From Akkermansia sp. RCC_12PD (GTDB taxonomy: Bacteria; Verrucomicrobiota; Verrucomicrobiia; Verrucomicrobiales; Akkermansiaceae): a DNA stretch of 64,000 bases. The translations under genes were made by a program, and so were the position numbers. The number at the start of each line of letters is the position of its first letter. The stretch's first letter is position 1. The notes under the pieces are model-generated. The model had not been told where the DNA came from, searched no databases, and saw only the letters and a list, made by a program, of their open reading frames with translations. The DNA lies in assembly GCF_036417355.1 (NCBI RefSeq), contig NZ_CP143889.1, forward strand, positions 2,604,001 through 2,668,000, written 5' to 3'. Below, piece by piece: positions 43,924-52,827 of the stretch.

Positions 43924-45033
43924 TTATTCCTCTCTATTGGTTACGGCATTTTTCAAAAAGGCGAGGGAGTCGGCCCTCTGTTGTTCAATCACACGATCCA
44001 CTTTTTTCCAATCAATTTCTTCTGACAGCAAGGAAAGCGCCTGTTCGTTCAGCTTCGACAAATGGCGGTCTTGCAAGCCCAGCATTCCCAGCAGGGACAA
44101 GAGACGCGCGTTCCCCGTCTTCTGGTTTTCAGGACAAATGTAAACAAATGGCTTGTGAAAGATGAGAGCAAAAACGACGGCATGAAAAGAACTGCAAATA
44201 ATGCATTGAGAATTTTTTATATAGCACAGCCATTTTTCCGGGGTGACTCTCGTATTGAGAGCTTTTTTGAAATGTTCCCCAGAGGCTGAATTGACGAGAT
44301 TCACCCAGCGCAGGTGATGCTCCCGCGCATATTTTTTCATATAGCCTTCGGAATCACCTATGGGGTATAAGACATAGCTGGCAAGATAGGGGGAGGGGCA
44401 TGTGTCCTTGTCCGTTTCTCTTTGCACAAGATCGCTGTAGTCGTGAGCGAAAAGAAGAAGGGTAGGGTCCATGCATACTGATACTTTCCTGCCTATGACC
44501 TCTTCCAGTTTTTCCGCAATATTGACCTCTCTTATGCTGATGGCATCGTATCGCGCCAAATATTGCCGGAGCTGGTCGGGATGCCGCGCCAGGTCAATTC
44601 CCTGGCCCATGCTGGCGGCATAAGAGACAAGTCTGGAAGAGGATGGAGCAAAGGTTCCAAAATAAACAGGGTCCAGCTCCCCGTCTGCGGTAATGCCGCT
44701 GTTCCATATCTGGTCGCTTCCGGTAATATAGAGATCATAGCGCAGCTTTCCGTTTTCCAATTCGGATAGTGAATGATATTTGCGGCACGACAATGTCAGG
44801 CAGCGTATATTTTTTTGTTGATATAATCTTTTCAGCACATGGGATTTCCAAAGAGAAAGCGTGGCTGCCGGAGATTTCCGCAGGTAGTTCCGCAAATGGA
44901 AGGGGAATTGTTTTCTATATTGAATAATTTCGGAAGAATGCCCCAGGCTACGTAAAACCTGTTGAAGGGCGTAGGCTTGAAGGACTGCTCCACAATTCGA
45001 TGCTCCCAAAAACGTAAGGATACCTATATTCAT
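43924..45033 (-). CDS. Polysaccharide pyruvyl transferase family protein
   Basis: Second intact PS_pyruv_trans protein, 369 residues. Landmarks are ASNCGAVLQAYALQQVLRSL, YITGSDQIWNSGI, YDAISIREVNIAEKL, CMDPTLLLFAHDY, then SQCIICSSFHAVVFALIFHK with the conserved histidine, and KPFVYICPENQK. It shares the family layout with the protein at 41738-42889 but clearly differs in sequence, so the two likely act on different acceptors. It lies 17 bases after the fucosyltransferase-like gene and three bases before the nitroreductase-like gene. Complete. Confidence 0.9.
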   Translation of the reverse strand: MNIGILTFLGASNCGAVLQAYALQQVLRSLGHSSEIIQYRKQFPFHLRNYLRKSPAATLSLWKSHVLKRLYQQKNIRCLTLSCRKYHSLSELENGKLRYDLYITGSDQIWNSGITADGELDPVYFGTFAPSSSRLVSYAASMGQGIDLARHPDQLRQYLARYDAISIREVNIAEKLEEVIGRKVSVCMDPTLLLFAHDYSDLVQRETDKDTCPSPYLASYVLYPIGDSEGYMKKYAREHHLRWVNLVNSASGEHFKKALNTRVTPEKWLCYIKNSQCIICSSFHAVVFALIFHKPFVYICPENQKTGNARLLSLLGMLGLQDRHLSKLNEQALSLLSEEIDWKKVDRVIEQQRADSLAFLKNAVTNREE

Positions 45034-45050
45034 GTTTTTCGGTGAATCAA

Positions 45051-46091
45051 CTATTTTTTTCTAAAAAAGCGGGGCATGTTTTTTATGAATTTCATGCAAT
45101 TCGAACTGATATTTTCATTGAGTAATCGCAATCCCATTCCTGCTTTCATCTGATTCCTGTACATGTCTTCAAAGTATCCGTTTCCCTTTCGGAAAGCTTT
45201 CTCAATTGGCTGCTTGAATATATTACCGTATCTTTTCACGTAATGCTCAAATATCCTGTCATCTTCCTCTATCTGTTTTTTCAGTCTCCATGGTTCGTCC
45301 ATGATACGGCACCATAATTCATCATCGAGATCTACCCTGATAATAAATTCCAGAAGTTCATTAAGATTGGAATAATGATCAACATGGATAAAAGAATCGG
45401 GATTAAATTCATTGGATATCTCGGGATTGCCCCAGTAGATAGGCAACGTATCCGCCAGCATGCTGGTAAGGAGTTTTTCTGAAGTATATCCGGGAAACCA
45501 GGCGTTTTCCGCCGAAATGGAGAATTTATAGGGATTCTTTAAGTCAATGCTTTCAGAAAGCCAGTCTTTGTTATGACGGGAGGTCAGTATATCTATGTTG
45601 TGTTTATAGCGTCCTGGGGCATCTACTTTCCGGTAATGGGAAAGGAGGTCGAACAGCTGGCCTCTCATGGGATGCCCTTTTCCGTTAGAGTAGATAAAAT
45701 TGCAAAATGCTTTCTTTTCTTTGAGTATTTGAACGGCAGGTCTTTTTTTGCATTCGGAAATTTTCCGCCGCAACTCCCTTTCATACAGTCTTTGAATAAT
45801 ACGGTCTCCGCAGGCTTCCGGATAAAACCCGATGTAATAATCAAAAATATTTAAATCGGGCATAATAGCTTCTCCTACACAATGCATGATTGTGATTGCA
45901 GAAGGTGCTTTGTCTAGAAAATCGGAAAACGAAACGAATGATGAGTACATGAAAGGAGTGGCGAACAAATAGTCCCCTCCTTCTTTAAGATGATGGAATT
46001 TTATCCCTTCAATATCGGAAAGCCCCGAGATGACATTTTCAATGAGCCAGGATGGAGTATTCCTGACAAAGGATATTTTGCAGTTTTTCAT
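45051..46091 (-). CDS. Family 10 glycosyltransferase (alpha-1,3/4-fucosyltransferase-like)
   Basis: Protein of 346 residues whose C-terminal half carries the GT10 donor-binding motif. KFSISAENAWFPGYTSEKLL is followed by LADTLPIYWGNPEISNEFNP and DSFIHVDHYSNLNELL, the region that binds GDP-fucose in Helicobacter and animal alpha-1,3-fucosyltransferases. The N-terminal half is the variable acceptor domain. ICKGKGHPMRGQLF-like residues (here YSNGKGHPMRGQLFDLLSHY) also match bacterial GT10. No membrane anchor or C-terminal heptad repeats are seen. The gene lies three bases after the DUF1796-like gene. Fucose is the expected donor sugar; the acceptor, possibly a GlcNAc-containing chain, is inferred. 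Confidence 0.88.
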   Translation of the reverse strand: MKNCKISFVRNTPSWLIENVISGLSDIEGIKFHHLKEGGDYLFATPFMYSSFVSFSDFLDKAPSAITIMHCVGEAIMPDLNIFDYYIGFYPEACGDRIIQRLYERELRRKISECKKRPAVQILKEKKAFCNFIYSNGKGHPMRGQLFDLLSHYRKVDAPGRYKHNIDILTSRHNKDWLSESIDLKNPYKFSISAENAWFPGYTSEKLLTSMLADTLPIYWGNPEISNEFNPDSFIHVDHYSNLNELLEFIIRVDLDDELWCRIMDEPWRLKKQIEEDDRIFEHYVKRYGNIFKQPIEKAFRKGNGYFEDMYRNQMKAGMGLRLLNENISSNCMKFIKNMPRFFRKK

Positions 46092-46094
46092 TTT

Positions 46095-46916
46095 TCAGAA
46101 ATCTATATTTTGATGCCGGACAGAACTGAGCAGCTCGTTCAATAAAGGGAAGTTCCAGGGGTAAAGGTGTCTCTTCCAGCGTTTTACATGAAATTCACTT
46201 AAAATCAATTTCAGCCACATATCCCTGTTTCCCAGCCATTCTGGGTTATTTGCGGGAGTGTCGTCAAATGTATATTCATACAAGGATACATTATTTGATT
46301 CAAAAACAGTGCGTTTGTTAATCCCCTGCATACCAGGGCTGCTTTTAATATTCAGGACTTTGAAGGTTGCATGGGGGAATTTTTTAGAAAGTACCATGCA
46401 AAAATTTCTTATGCTATCATCATCTTCCTCTCTGTTCATCACGCAGCCGATGTTTTTTCCCTTTTCCAGTCTATCACAAAGAGCGGAGGTTCTTCGCGAC
46501 ATTTTGGAGTGGAAAAGTGCCATTCCCTCATCCACGGAAGATGTTTTCAAAAAGTCATGAGAAGAAATCATGCCGGTTTCCATATCCTGAACTACTCGGA
46601 AATGATGGTTAGATGGAAGCTCCATCCATGTATTGAACAGAGAAAATGTCCGGGAGAAAATAAGTTGTCCATAAGTTTTCAGACTGTAATTCGTCATCCA
46701 GTCACATGGGCACGACATTTGGCGCATTCCAAGGTACTTGAGCATCTCGGCGCTTCTGCATGCTCTCCCTGCCGAAAAGATAAAATCGCAATGCAGGCAT
46801 GAAGCGCTTTTCCGTGTAATGATGCGATAAAACAGGTTTTTCCATACCATTTGGCAATATTCATGTACAATCACTTGTATACATTTGAATGCGGAACGCA
46901 ATTTTAAGGCTTTCAT
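46095..46916 (-). CDS. DUF1796-like (papain-like cysteine peptidase fold) protein
   Basis: Protein of 273 residues. After about 45 residues comes FIFSAGRACRSAEMLKYLG, then MRQMSCPCDWM, which fits the family opening 'SLG-x-x-C ... LR-x-x-S-x-P-FDW'. Further on are SSHDFLKTS with a conserved-looking histidine and KGKNIGCVMNREEDDDSIRN. The DUF1796 group is annotated as putative cysteine peptidase and is often found among polysaccharide or sugar-modification genes. The candidate cysteine is C52 in GRACR. Its role here could be in processing or carrying a sugar modification rather than proteolysis. It sits between the flippase and fucosyltransferase-like genes. Confidence 0.65.
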   Translation of the reverse strand: MKALKLRSAFKCIQVIVHEYCQMVWKNLFYRIITRKSASCLHCDFIFSAGRACRSAEMLKYLGMRQMSCPCDWMTNYSLKTYGQLIFSRTFSLFNTWMELPSNHHFRVVQDMETGMISSHDFLKTSSVDEGMALFHSKMSRRTSALCDRLEKGKNIGCVMNREEDDDSIRNFCMVLSKKFPHATFKVLNIKSSPGMQGINKRTVFESNNVSLYEYTFDDTPANNPEWLGNRDMWLKLILSEFHVKRWKRHLYPWNFPLLNELLSSVRHQNIDF

Positions 46917-46934
46917 TATTTGTCTCTCTTATTG

Positions 46935-48461
46935 TTAAAAAGGAAGTTTTCTCCGCAATGTATCAAAAAGAAAAATTCTTTCTTGTCTGTTCATTCCGAA
47001 AAAAATAATGGAAAGGCAGCCCAGGACGATTGCGGAAATAATCAATAAAATATTACCGAGATCATCGGGCGACAATATGCCTGTTTGTTGGATACCTATG
47101 ACTGTAAAAGAAGAAATTAAAACGGTCATGGCGATTCGGGGGAATACATTTCGGGCAAATGCTCCGAAGGGGAATTGTATAAACCTTTTTAGGAGAGGGA
47201 ATCGGGAAATAAAGGCTATAAGCGACAATAGTATGCTTATCATATAGGCGGATTCAGGATTTCCCGTGTATTTGAAACACAAATAGGATAGCGGTACGTT
47301 AAGTAACAGGATGGAACTGATCCAAATCTGGTACAACGCAATTTTTCCGACGGCGAGCATAATGACAACCAGGGGGGTCGCCATGGTATCAATGATGATA
47401 TTTAAAATAATCAGGCGTGAAAAGGAAACGGCATATTCCGGGTATTCTCCTAGCCAAAGGCTCAAAACTGCAGGCATCCCTACAATCAGCGGAAATCCTA
47501 TTGCATATAAGAGAAGAAAAGAATAACGGGCTTCCATATAGGCCAGTTTGTTCATTGTGGCGTAATCGGCCCTGGCGAACGCCTTGGTGATCTGAGGATG
47601 AATGGCGGTCGTAAAATTACCGGCAAGACTGCAAGCCGCATTTGTAATTTGAGACGCAACGCCAATTGCCGCATTCAGCGTGACTCCGAAAAACAAATTA
47701 ATCAAAATATTGATGCCGTTTGTTTTCAAAATATATGAACTGCTTCCGAGAAAATTCCACAATGAAAAGGCAAACATCTTTTTCAACAATGGAATATCCA
47801 GTATGAACGAATATTTGCACTCTTCAAAATGCCGGGTACAGTAGGCCGCATAAATATACCTGACGCAAAATGCGGCAAGCATCACAAGAACCGCATAGAT
47901 GACCAGGCGGTTGGAATCAAGAAAGCTGATCGTTAGTGCAATAGCCAGTTTCAAGATGACTTCAAAGATGCCTATGTAGGCAAATTTGTCAAAATGCTCA
48001 TGAGCCGTTAACGCCGCATTATAGGGAATGCTGAGAACCCCCAATACGAACGTGACGACTGAAAACTGGTAAACCCAATTGATGGTAGAAAAACTGTCGG
48101 CGGGAAAAACCATTTTGTGATTCAGGAACCAGAGTCCAATACTTTCCGCAAATACCACGGTCACTAATGAAATGATCAACATGATATTGATGGAAGTTCT
48201 AAAAATCCGGCTTTGTTCCATCATGTCCGACTTGCCCAGACCCAAGGTCAAATAGCGCTGGATGCATGAGGTCATCCCTGCATTTAAAAGGGCGAAAGTG
48301 GCTATCATGCCGCCCACGGCATTGTAAATGCCGAAGTCTTCTATGCCGAGCGCGTTCAGGATGACCCGTGCCGTATAGAGCGAGACCAGAATGGAAAAGG
48401 CTGTTCTCAGATAAAGGAAAACCGTATTCCGGGCAATGCGTTTTGTATCTGCCTGTTCCAT
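46935..48461 (-). CDS. wzx: Wzx-type oligosaccharide flippase
   Basis: Integral membrane protein of 508 residues with about 12-14 hydrophobic helices, belonging to the MATE-like/PST polysaccharide transporter group. It begins with FLYLRTAFSILVSLYTARVI and NALGIEDFGIYNAVGGMI, typical of Wzx. It has TNGINILINLFFGVTLNAAI and a conserved HPQITKAFARADY loop. It flips lipid-linked repeat units across the inner membrane. The start codon overlaps the stop of the FrhB-like gene by one base (TAATG). Only one flippase is present in the locus, which suits one repeat unit. Confidence 0.9.
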   Translation of the reverse strand: MEQADTKRIARNTVFLYLRTAFSILVSLYTARVILNALGIEDFGIYNAVGGMIATFALLNAGMTSCIQRYLTLGLGKSDMMEQSRIFRTSINIMLIISLVTVVFAESIGLWFLNHKMVFPADSFSTINWVYQFSVVTFVLGVLSIPYNAALTAHEHFDKFAYIGIFEVILKLAIALTISFLDSNRLVIYAVLVMLAAFCVRYIYAAYCTRHFEECKYSFILDIPLLKKMFAFSLWNFLGSSSYILKTNGINILINLFFGVTLNAAIGVASQITNAACSLAGNFTTAIHPQITKAFARADYATMNKLAYMEARYSFLLLYAIGFPLIVGMPAVLSLWLGEYPEYAVSFSRLIILNIIIDTMATPLVVIMLAVGKIALYQIWISSILLLNVPLSYLCFKYTGNPESAYMISILLSLIAFISRFPLLKRFIQFPFGAFARNVFPRIAMTVLISSFTVIGIQQTGILSPDDLGNILLIISAIVLGCLSIIFFGMNRQERIFLFDTLRRKLPF

Positions 48462-49630
48462 TATTGATTCCGGGAATTGAGTTTTGATGCCACCATCCTG
48501 ATAAAACGCCCCAGCCTGGTTCTGTAACGGGTAGCGCGACTTGAACGGAAACTGCGCGCATGAGACATGAATCCTTTTGAACTCAAGGAATTCATGACGG
48601 ATGAACGCCCTTCCGGCATCTTGACTGGAACCGAAAGAGATGATTGTATGGCTTCTTTTTCCGACAGGGGCTCCGTTTTGAAGTTACCCTTGATGTGGGA
48701 AAAGACCTCCCTCCCCATTTCCGTGTTAAGTAAAACCAGAGACACTCCATTAGGATTGAAGATGTCCGGCTTGATGTTCTGAACCGCCCAAAAATCCCCC
48801 AGGGAAATATCACCCGTTCTTTGAAAGGAAGTATAAGGGCAGCGATAACATGACGGGCGCATGTACAAAGCGCTATTATATGCCCTCTGCCATACCTGGG
48901 TTTCATCAGAACCGTTAAGTTCTTTTCCATTGGAGAATTCGACTCGTATTTGAGGGTTCAACCATCCATGGGTTTTGTCCTTCATGCAGATAGAGGCAAT
49001 ACGTTTTTTTTGATAACCTTCAAGCCACTTGACATATCCTTCAAAAGCAAGAGGACTGGCCACTCCATGGCAGACTAGGTCGCACGTCAGCAGGTTAGGG
49101 TGGCTTTTTTTCAAATAACGCCTCAATCCGGCAATTTGGCAAGGCGTACCGCTGAATAAAACCAAGCGTCCTGTTTTTAGCGTTTCCTTAATTTCAGAGA
49201 ATATATCTCCAAGGCTGCTTTGCGCATATTTGGAGCCAGCAAAGGCGAGACAATCCTCCATTCTTTCCCTCAGCACATGACGAATGGTCATCTCATCATC
49301 ATAAATGGCGCCAGCCACCATTCCTCCTTGCGCGATGACATATGTGCATAGTTCCAGAAAAACTCCTCCGGATGAACTTTTGTTCAGCAGGGCGGGGTCT
49401 TGATTGGTTGCTGCAATTATTTCCTGGCCATTGCCGCCATGGCGGATTTCATCTGCATGCCGCCCGGGGCAAGTCTTTTGGCATATATGGCAGTCAATGC
49501 AATCGTCTTGATTGATGTCGGGGTATAAAAAGCCTTCTGCATCAGCAACCATCTTAATGCAATGACGCGGACACGCCCAGGCGCAAGCTCCACATCCGCA
49601 GCAATCGTCCTTTTCTATAATCTGGTCCAT
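48461..49630 (-). CDS. FrhB-type Fe-S flavoprotein of a polysaccharide locus
   Basis: Protein of 389 residues. The N-terminus has two [4Fe-4S] motifs, C10-x2-C13-x2-C16-x3-C20 and C44-x2-C47-x2-C50-x3-C54. They are followed by an FrhB/coenzyme F420 hydrogenase beta-subunit domain (SSSGGVFLELCTYVIAQGGM, GTPCQIAGLRRYLKK, RPSCYRCPYTSFQRTGDIS, LGDFWAV). Such proteins commonly stand next to pyruvyl transferases in exopolysaccharide clusters of bacteria that have no F420. It is therefore unlikely to act in hydrogen metabolism, and probably reduces or oxidises a sugar or its substituent with FAD. It begins the second half of the locus, with a 67-base gap from the upstream glycosyltransferase gene. 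Confidence 0.85.
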   Translation of the reverse strand: MDQIIEKDDCCGCGACAWACPRHCIKMVADAEGFLYPDINQDDCIDCHICQKTCPGRHADEIRHGGNGQEIIAATNQDPALLNKSSSGGVFLELCTYVIAQGGMVAGAIYDDEMTIRHVLRERMEDCLAFAGSKYAQSSLGDIFSEIKETLKTGRLVLFSGTPCQIAGLRRYLKKSHPNLLTCDLVCHGVASPLAFEGYVKWLEGYQKKRIASICMKDKTHGWLNPQIRVEFSNGKELNGSDETQVWQRAYNSALYMRPSCYRCPYTSFQRTGDISLGDFWAVQNIKPDIFNPNGVSLVLLNTEMGREVFSHIKGNFKTEPLSEKEAIQSSLSVPVKMPEGRSSVMNSLSSKGFMSHARSFRSSRATRYRTRLGRFIRMVASKLNSRNQ

Positions 49631-49697
49631 TGCAATCGACTAATTAATTTATGCCGTTTCGGCCGTCAATTGGCGGCATCGTGAAACAGGCTCGCAT

Positions 49698-51665
49698 TTA
49701 AGAAGGTCTACCATTTTTTAACAAATAAGGGAGCGCAAATATGTTCGCCGTCATATTTGAGGCCGCAATGTAAAGGCGCACCCATAGATAAGGGGCAATT
49801 CCCATGAGCGGTCGTGTGGGTTTCAGCGTCGGCAGCCAGCATGCCGGGCTGTTGCGAAGTATTTGATACATCCATTTGGACAAGATGCTGGAACGCATGC
49901 TTCGTACCGCCTCGGGAGTCATGGGGCACTCGCGTGACATCATGGCATATTGATGGAATATCTCCCAATCCGACTCAAGGCACTTACGGGCATTGGGAAC
50001 CACACGGGCCGTCGCGGATCCGGGGCGCCGGCGATAAAAGGCTGATTCTACATGAGAAACCCCATAATCCAAATGAGTAAGGGCAAAGCGGATGAAAGCG
50101 CTCGTGTCTTCTGAATATTCCATGCTCTCAGGAAAGAACGGCAGTTCTTTTATGGCTTCCCGGCGAATGCACAAGCTGGAACTGCTCATATACCGGATGC
50201 GCCTGTCTTTGAAAAAATGTATGGCGGAGCTGTGCGTGTCTTCCGGCATGGCGGAAGACAAGTAATCACCCGGTATTTTTTCTACGATTTCGCATTTGGA
50301 GGAATGCCAGCATACTTCGGGATGTGATATGAAGAACCGGCGTGCCAGTTCCAAATGCCAGGGCTTCCATAGATCATCACTATCCAGCATAGCTATGTAT
50401 TTGCCCCGTGCTACGGCAAACCCGGCGTTTCGGGCCGCGGACACGCCTTTGTTCTTTTGGCGTATCACTCTGAGACGAGGATCTTTGAGTTCGGCAAGAA
50501 TCCTGGCCGTATCGTCTGTAGAACCATCCTCCACGACAATAATCTCGAAGTCGGCACATGTTTGGCAAAAAACACTTTGCAACGTGTCTCCTATGTATTC
50601 CTGTACATTATACGCTGGAATAACAACGGAGAAGAGCGGGGCGCCGTTCTCCGGCGGCTGAATCTCCCATCTTTGCCCTGGAACGGCGGAATGCTGTTTT
50701 TGAGCTGCATTCTCTTCGGGCGGGGGAACCCGGTTTCCTTTGAGCCAGAAATGCAGACAAAGCGGAAGTGAAAAAATAAAAGAAAGACCTTCGGACAATA
50801 GATGATAGGCGGTGGTCCAGCTTCGGCAAGGCCACCCCAGAAGAGAATGCAGCTCCCGTAAATGGGGGCTCCATTCCCGTCCATTGTTCAGATAAATACT
50901 GCGTATCCATTTACCGACAAGATGTTTGCGGCAGAATGACAGGGCTTGGTCCAGCCTTCCTTCTTCATATAAAGCGTTCCATTTCTCATAGAGGCCGCGG
51001 CTGGAGACGATTTCCGTATTGATATCTGCCGCCCGCGTCGCCACCGCTGAAGAAGCGTGAAAACGATAAATGCAATCGGCTTTCCTTCCCATTCCGATCA
51101 AGGGAGATTGCAGGGCAAAGCTCAACCAGGCCAGGACGTCTTCTCCGTAAGCCATGTCCGTCGGAAAAAGTTCTTTTCCTGGAATGGCCTTTTTCGCCAG
51201 AATGGCGGTGGAAGAGCATACCCATGCGTTGCCGGAAAAGTAATCCACGACATCGTATCCCGGATCCGGTTCAAGACCGGCAAGACTTTCCTTGACACAG
51301 TCGGAACGTAAAAATGGGGAGGCATACCAATGAACTTCCGGATGTTCCTCAAAAAAATGACAGGCATGCTCCAAATGCCATGGCGCCCAGATGTCGTCGC
51401 CATCTAAAAACGCGATGAATGTTCCCTGGGCCGCTGCAATTCCTGTATTGCGGGCCGCTGAAACGCCTGCGTTTTGTTGACGTATCACACGGAGGCGGGG
51501 ATCATTCTGCCGGGCCAGCATTTCGGGAGTGCCATCCGTTGATCCGTCATCAACGACAATGATTTCATATTTGTCGAATGTCTGGGCATAAACCGAATCA
51601 AGAGTTTCCTGGAGATAAAGTTCGACATTGTATGCCGGGATCACAATGGAAAAAAACGGAGTCAT
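49698..51665 (-). CDS. Double-domain family 2 glycosyltransferase
   Basis: Protein of 655 residues containing two complete GT2 domains. Domain 1 (about 1-300) has FSIVIPAYNVELYLQETLDS, VVDDGSTDGTPEML, NAGVSAARNTGIAAAQGTFI and FLDGDDIWAPWHLE. Domain 2 (about 340-655) has FSVVIPAYNVQEYIGDTLQS, VEDGSTDDTARIL, NKGVSAARNAGFAVARGKYI and MLDSDDLWKPWHLE. A short Pro/Gln-rich linker (EENAAQKQHSAVPGQRW) joins them. The near-identity of the halves shows internal duplication. Both keep the metal-binding D-x-D, so both may be active, adding two sugars in sequence. The ATG at 51665 is used rather than the TTG seven codons earlier. Confidence 0.9.
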   Translation of the reverse strand: MTPFFSIVIPAYNVELYLQETLDSVYAQTFDKYEIIVVDDGSTDGTPEMLARQNDPRLRVIRQQNAGVSAARNTGIAAAQGTFIAFLDGDDIWAPWHLEHACHFFEEHPEVHWYASPFLRSDCVKESLAGLEPDPGYDVVDYFSGNAWVCSSTAILAKKAIPGKELFPTDMAYGEDVLAWLSFALQSPLIGMGRKADCIYRFHASSAVATRAADINTEIVSSRGLYEKWNALYEEGRLDQALSFCRKHLVGKWIRSIYLNNGREWSPHLRELHSLLGWPCRSWTTAYHLLSEGLSFIFSLPLCLHFWLKGNRVPPPEENAAQKQHSAVPGQRWEIQPPENGAPLFSVVIPAYNVQEYIGDTLQSVFCQTCADFEIIVVEDGSTDDTARILAELKDPRLRVIRQKNKGVSAARNAGFAVARGKYIAMLDSDDLWKPWHLELARRFFISHPEVCWHSSKCEIVEKIPGDYLSSAMPEDTHSSAIHFFKDRRIRYMSSSSLCIRREAIKELPFFPESMEYSEDTSAFIRFALTHLDYGVSHVESAFYRRRPGSATARVVPNARKCLESDWEIFHQYAMMSRECPMTPEAVRSMRSSILSKWMYQILRNSPACWLPTLKPTRPLMGIAPYLWVRLYIAASNMTANIFALPYLLKNGRPS

Positions 51666-51732
51666 GAGTTGGTTCACTTCATTCAAATGTTAAAACAGCG
51701 GTAAATAGCATGGCCGTGGCCGTCATTCCGGT

Positions 51733-52827
51733 TCATTTCTTGGCTGTTCGGGGGTGAAAGGATAATCTGCCCAGTAAAAACGGGCAAAATCTGGAAATAA
51801 GGAAGTAACAGGCAACGCATAGCAATAAGCATGCAAGCGCCACGCTTGTTCCGACCACATAGTTCATTCTGGCCAGCGGCATGGCCGTAAACGGCAGGCA
51901 GGTCTGGAAAAAAACAACGGGGAATTTGTGCAGGCACATAATAACCAGAGAAGCCCGCCCGGCGTATTCAATGGGTCTTCCTGCCAGAAGGGCCGCGCTT
52001 AAGCCCACATAGCCGAGGGAACTGACGAGGGCGACGATAGCCGTGAAAGGAGCAAAGATCGTAAACCCGATTTCCCTGTTGTAATGGACGGGACATAAGA
52101 TCCAAAGCCACAGTCCCAGTCCGACAAGAGCCGCTCCGGTTATAAACGCAGCAAACCGCATGCGGAACTCTGCAAAAGGAATGCGGAGGACGGGGACCAG
52201 AAGCATGCCTGCGAATAAATAGGGCAACATGGCAATTTCCACTTGGAAGCGTTGTATGCCCAATGGCCATGCATGACCGGCAACACTCCAAGCAAGAATG
52301 AATACGGCCAGGAAAGCCAATGCCCTGAAACAAGAATTTTCCCGTCCCCACACAGCGTCTTCCCATTTTAAGAAAGGCCATGCCAACAACTCCATCAGCA
52401 ACAGGCAGGGAAGGAACCAGAGAGAACGGTTGAATTGCAAGTCACCCAGAATAAAAAGGTTGAGCAGATTGCTTGCCAGAGAAAAATCCCCGTCGCTATG
52501 CATCAAAGCCGAATGGGCAAATGCTCCCGCCAACCGGAAAATGATGATACTCAATATTCCGAATACAAGATAAGGGATGAACAGAGTTTTCAGCTTTTTG
52601 ATCAAAAAACCGCTGAATTCGTTTTGACCGCATTTGGCTGTCAATCCCGAGAGAATGAAAAAAAACGGCACATGGAAAGAGTACAGGTATTCATGCAGGG
52701 TTCCACAACCGGGAACAGAAGGATCAGACAAGGTGTGCCCCAGGATAATGAAATAAATTCCAATGCCCTTGGCGATATCCAGCCACGATATTCTTTGTTT
52801 TTGCATCAATTGAATGACCTGTGACAT
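51733..52827 (-). CDS. Acyltransferase family 3 membrane protein
   Basis: Integral membrane O-acyltransferase of 364 residues with about ten helices. The opening RISWLDIAKGIGIYFIILGH carries the conserved arginine-then-histidine motif of the OatA/WecH/NodX group. YLYSFHVPFFFILSGLTAK is the second signature, with the catalytic-region histidine. It probably transfers an acetyl group to a hydroxyl of the surface polymer at the inner membrane. The ATG at 52827 overlaps the stop codon of the upstream GT2 gene (TGATG), showing coupling. A TTG start one codon earlier is possible. The donor is assumed to be acetyl-CoA. Confidence 0.9.
   Translation of the reverse strand: MSQVIQLMQKQRISWLDIAKGIGIYFIILGHTLSDPSVPGCGTLHEYLYSFHVPFFFILSGLTAKCGQNEFSGFLIKKLKTLFIPYLVFGILSIIIFRLAGAFAHSALMHSDGDFSLASNLLNLFILGDLQFNRSLWFLPCLLLMELLAWPFLKWEDAVWGRENSCFRALAFLAVFILAWSVAGHAWPLGIQRFQVEIAMLPYLFAGMLLVPVLRIPFAEFRMRFAAFITGAALVGLGLWLWILCPVHYNREIGFTIFAPFTAIVALVSSLGYVGLSAALLAGRPIEYAGRASLVIMCLHKFPVVFFQTCLPFTAMPLARMNYVVGTSVALACLLLCVACYFLISRFCPFLLGRLSFHPRTAKK

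Noticed and set aside
48461-49630. FrhB-like protein as part of hydrogen or F420 metabolism together with the hydrogenase operon
   Set aside because: It is embedded in the polysaccharide operon beside a flippase and pyruvyl transferases; such FrhB proteins are typical of these loci, and the [NiFe] enzyme here is the HyaABC quinone type.
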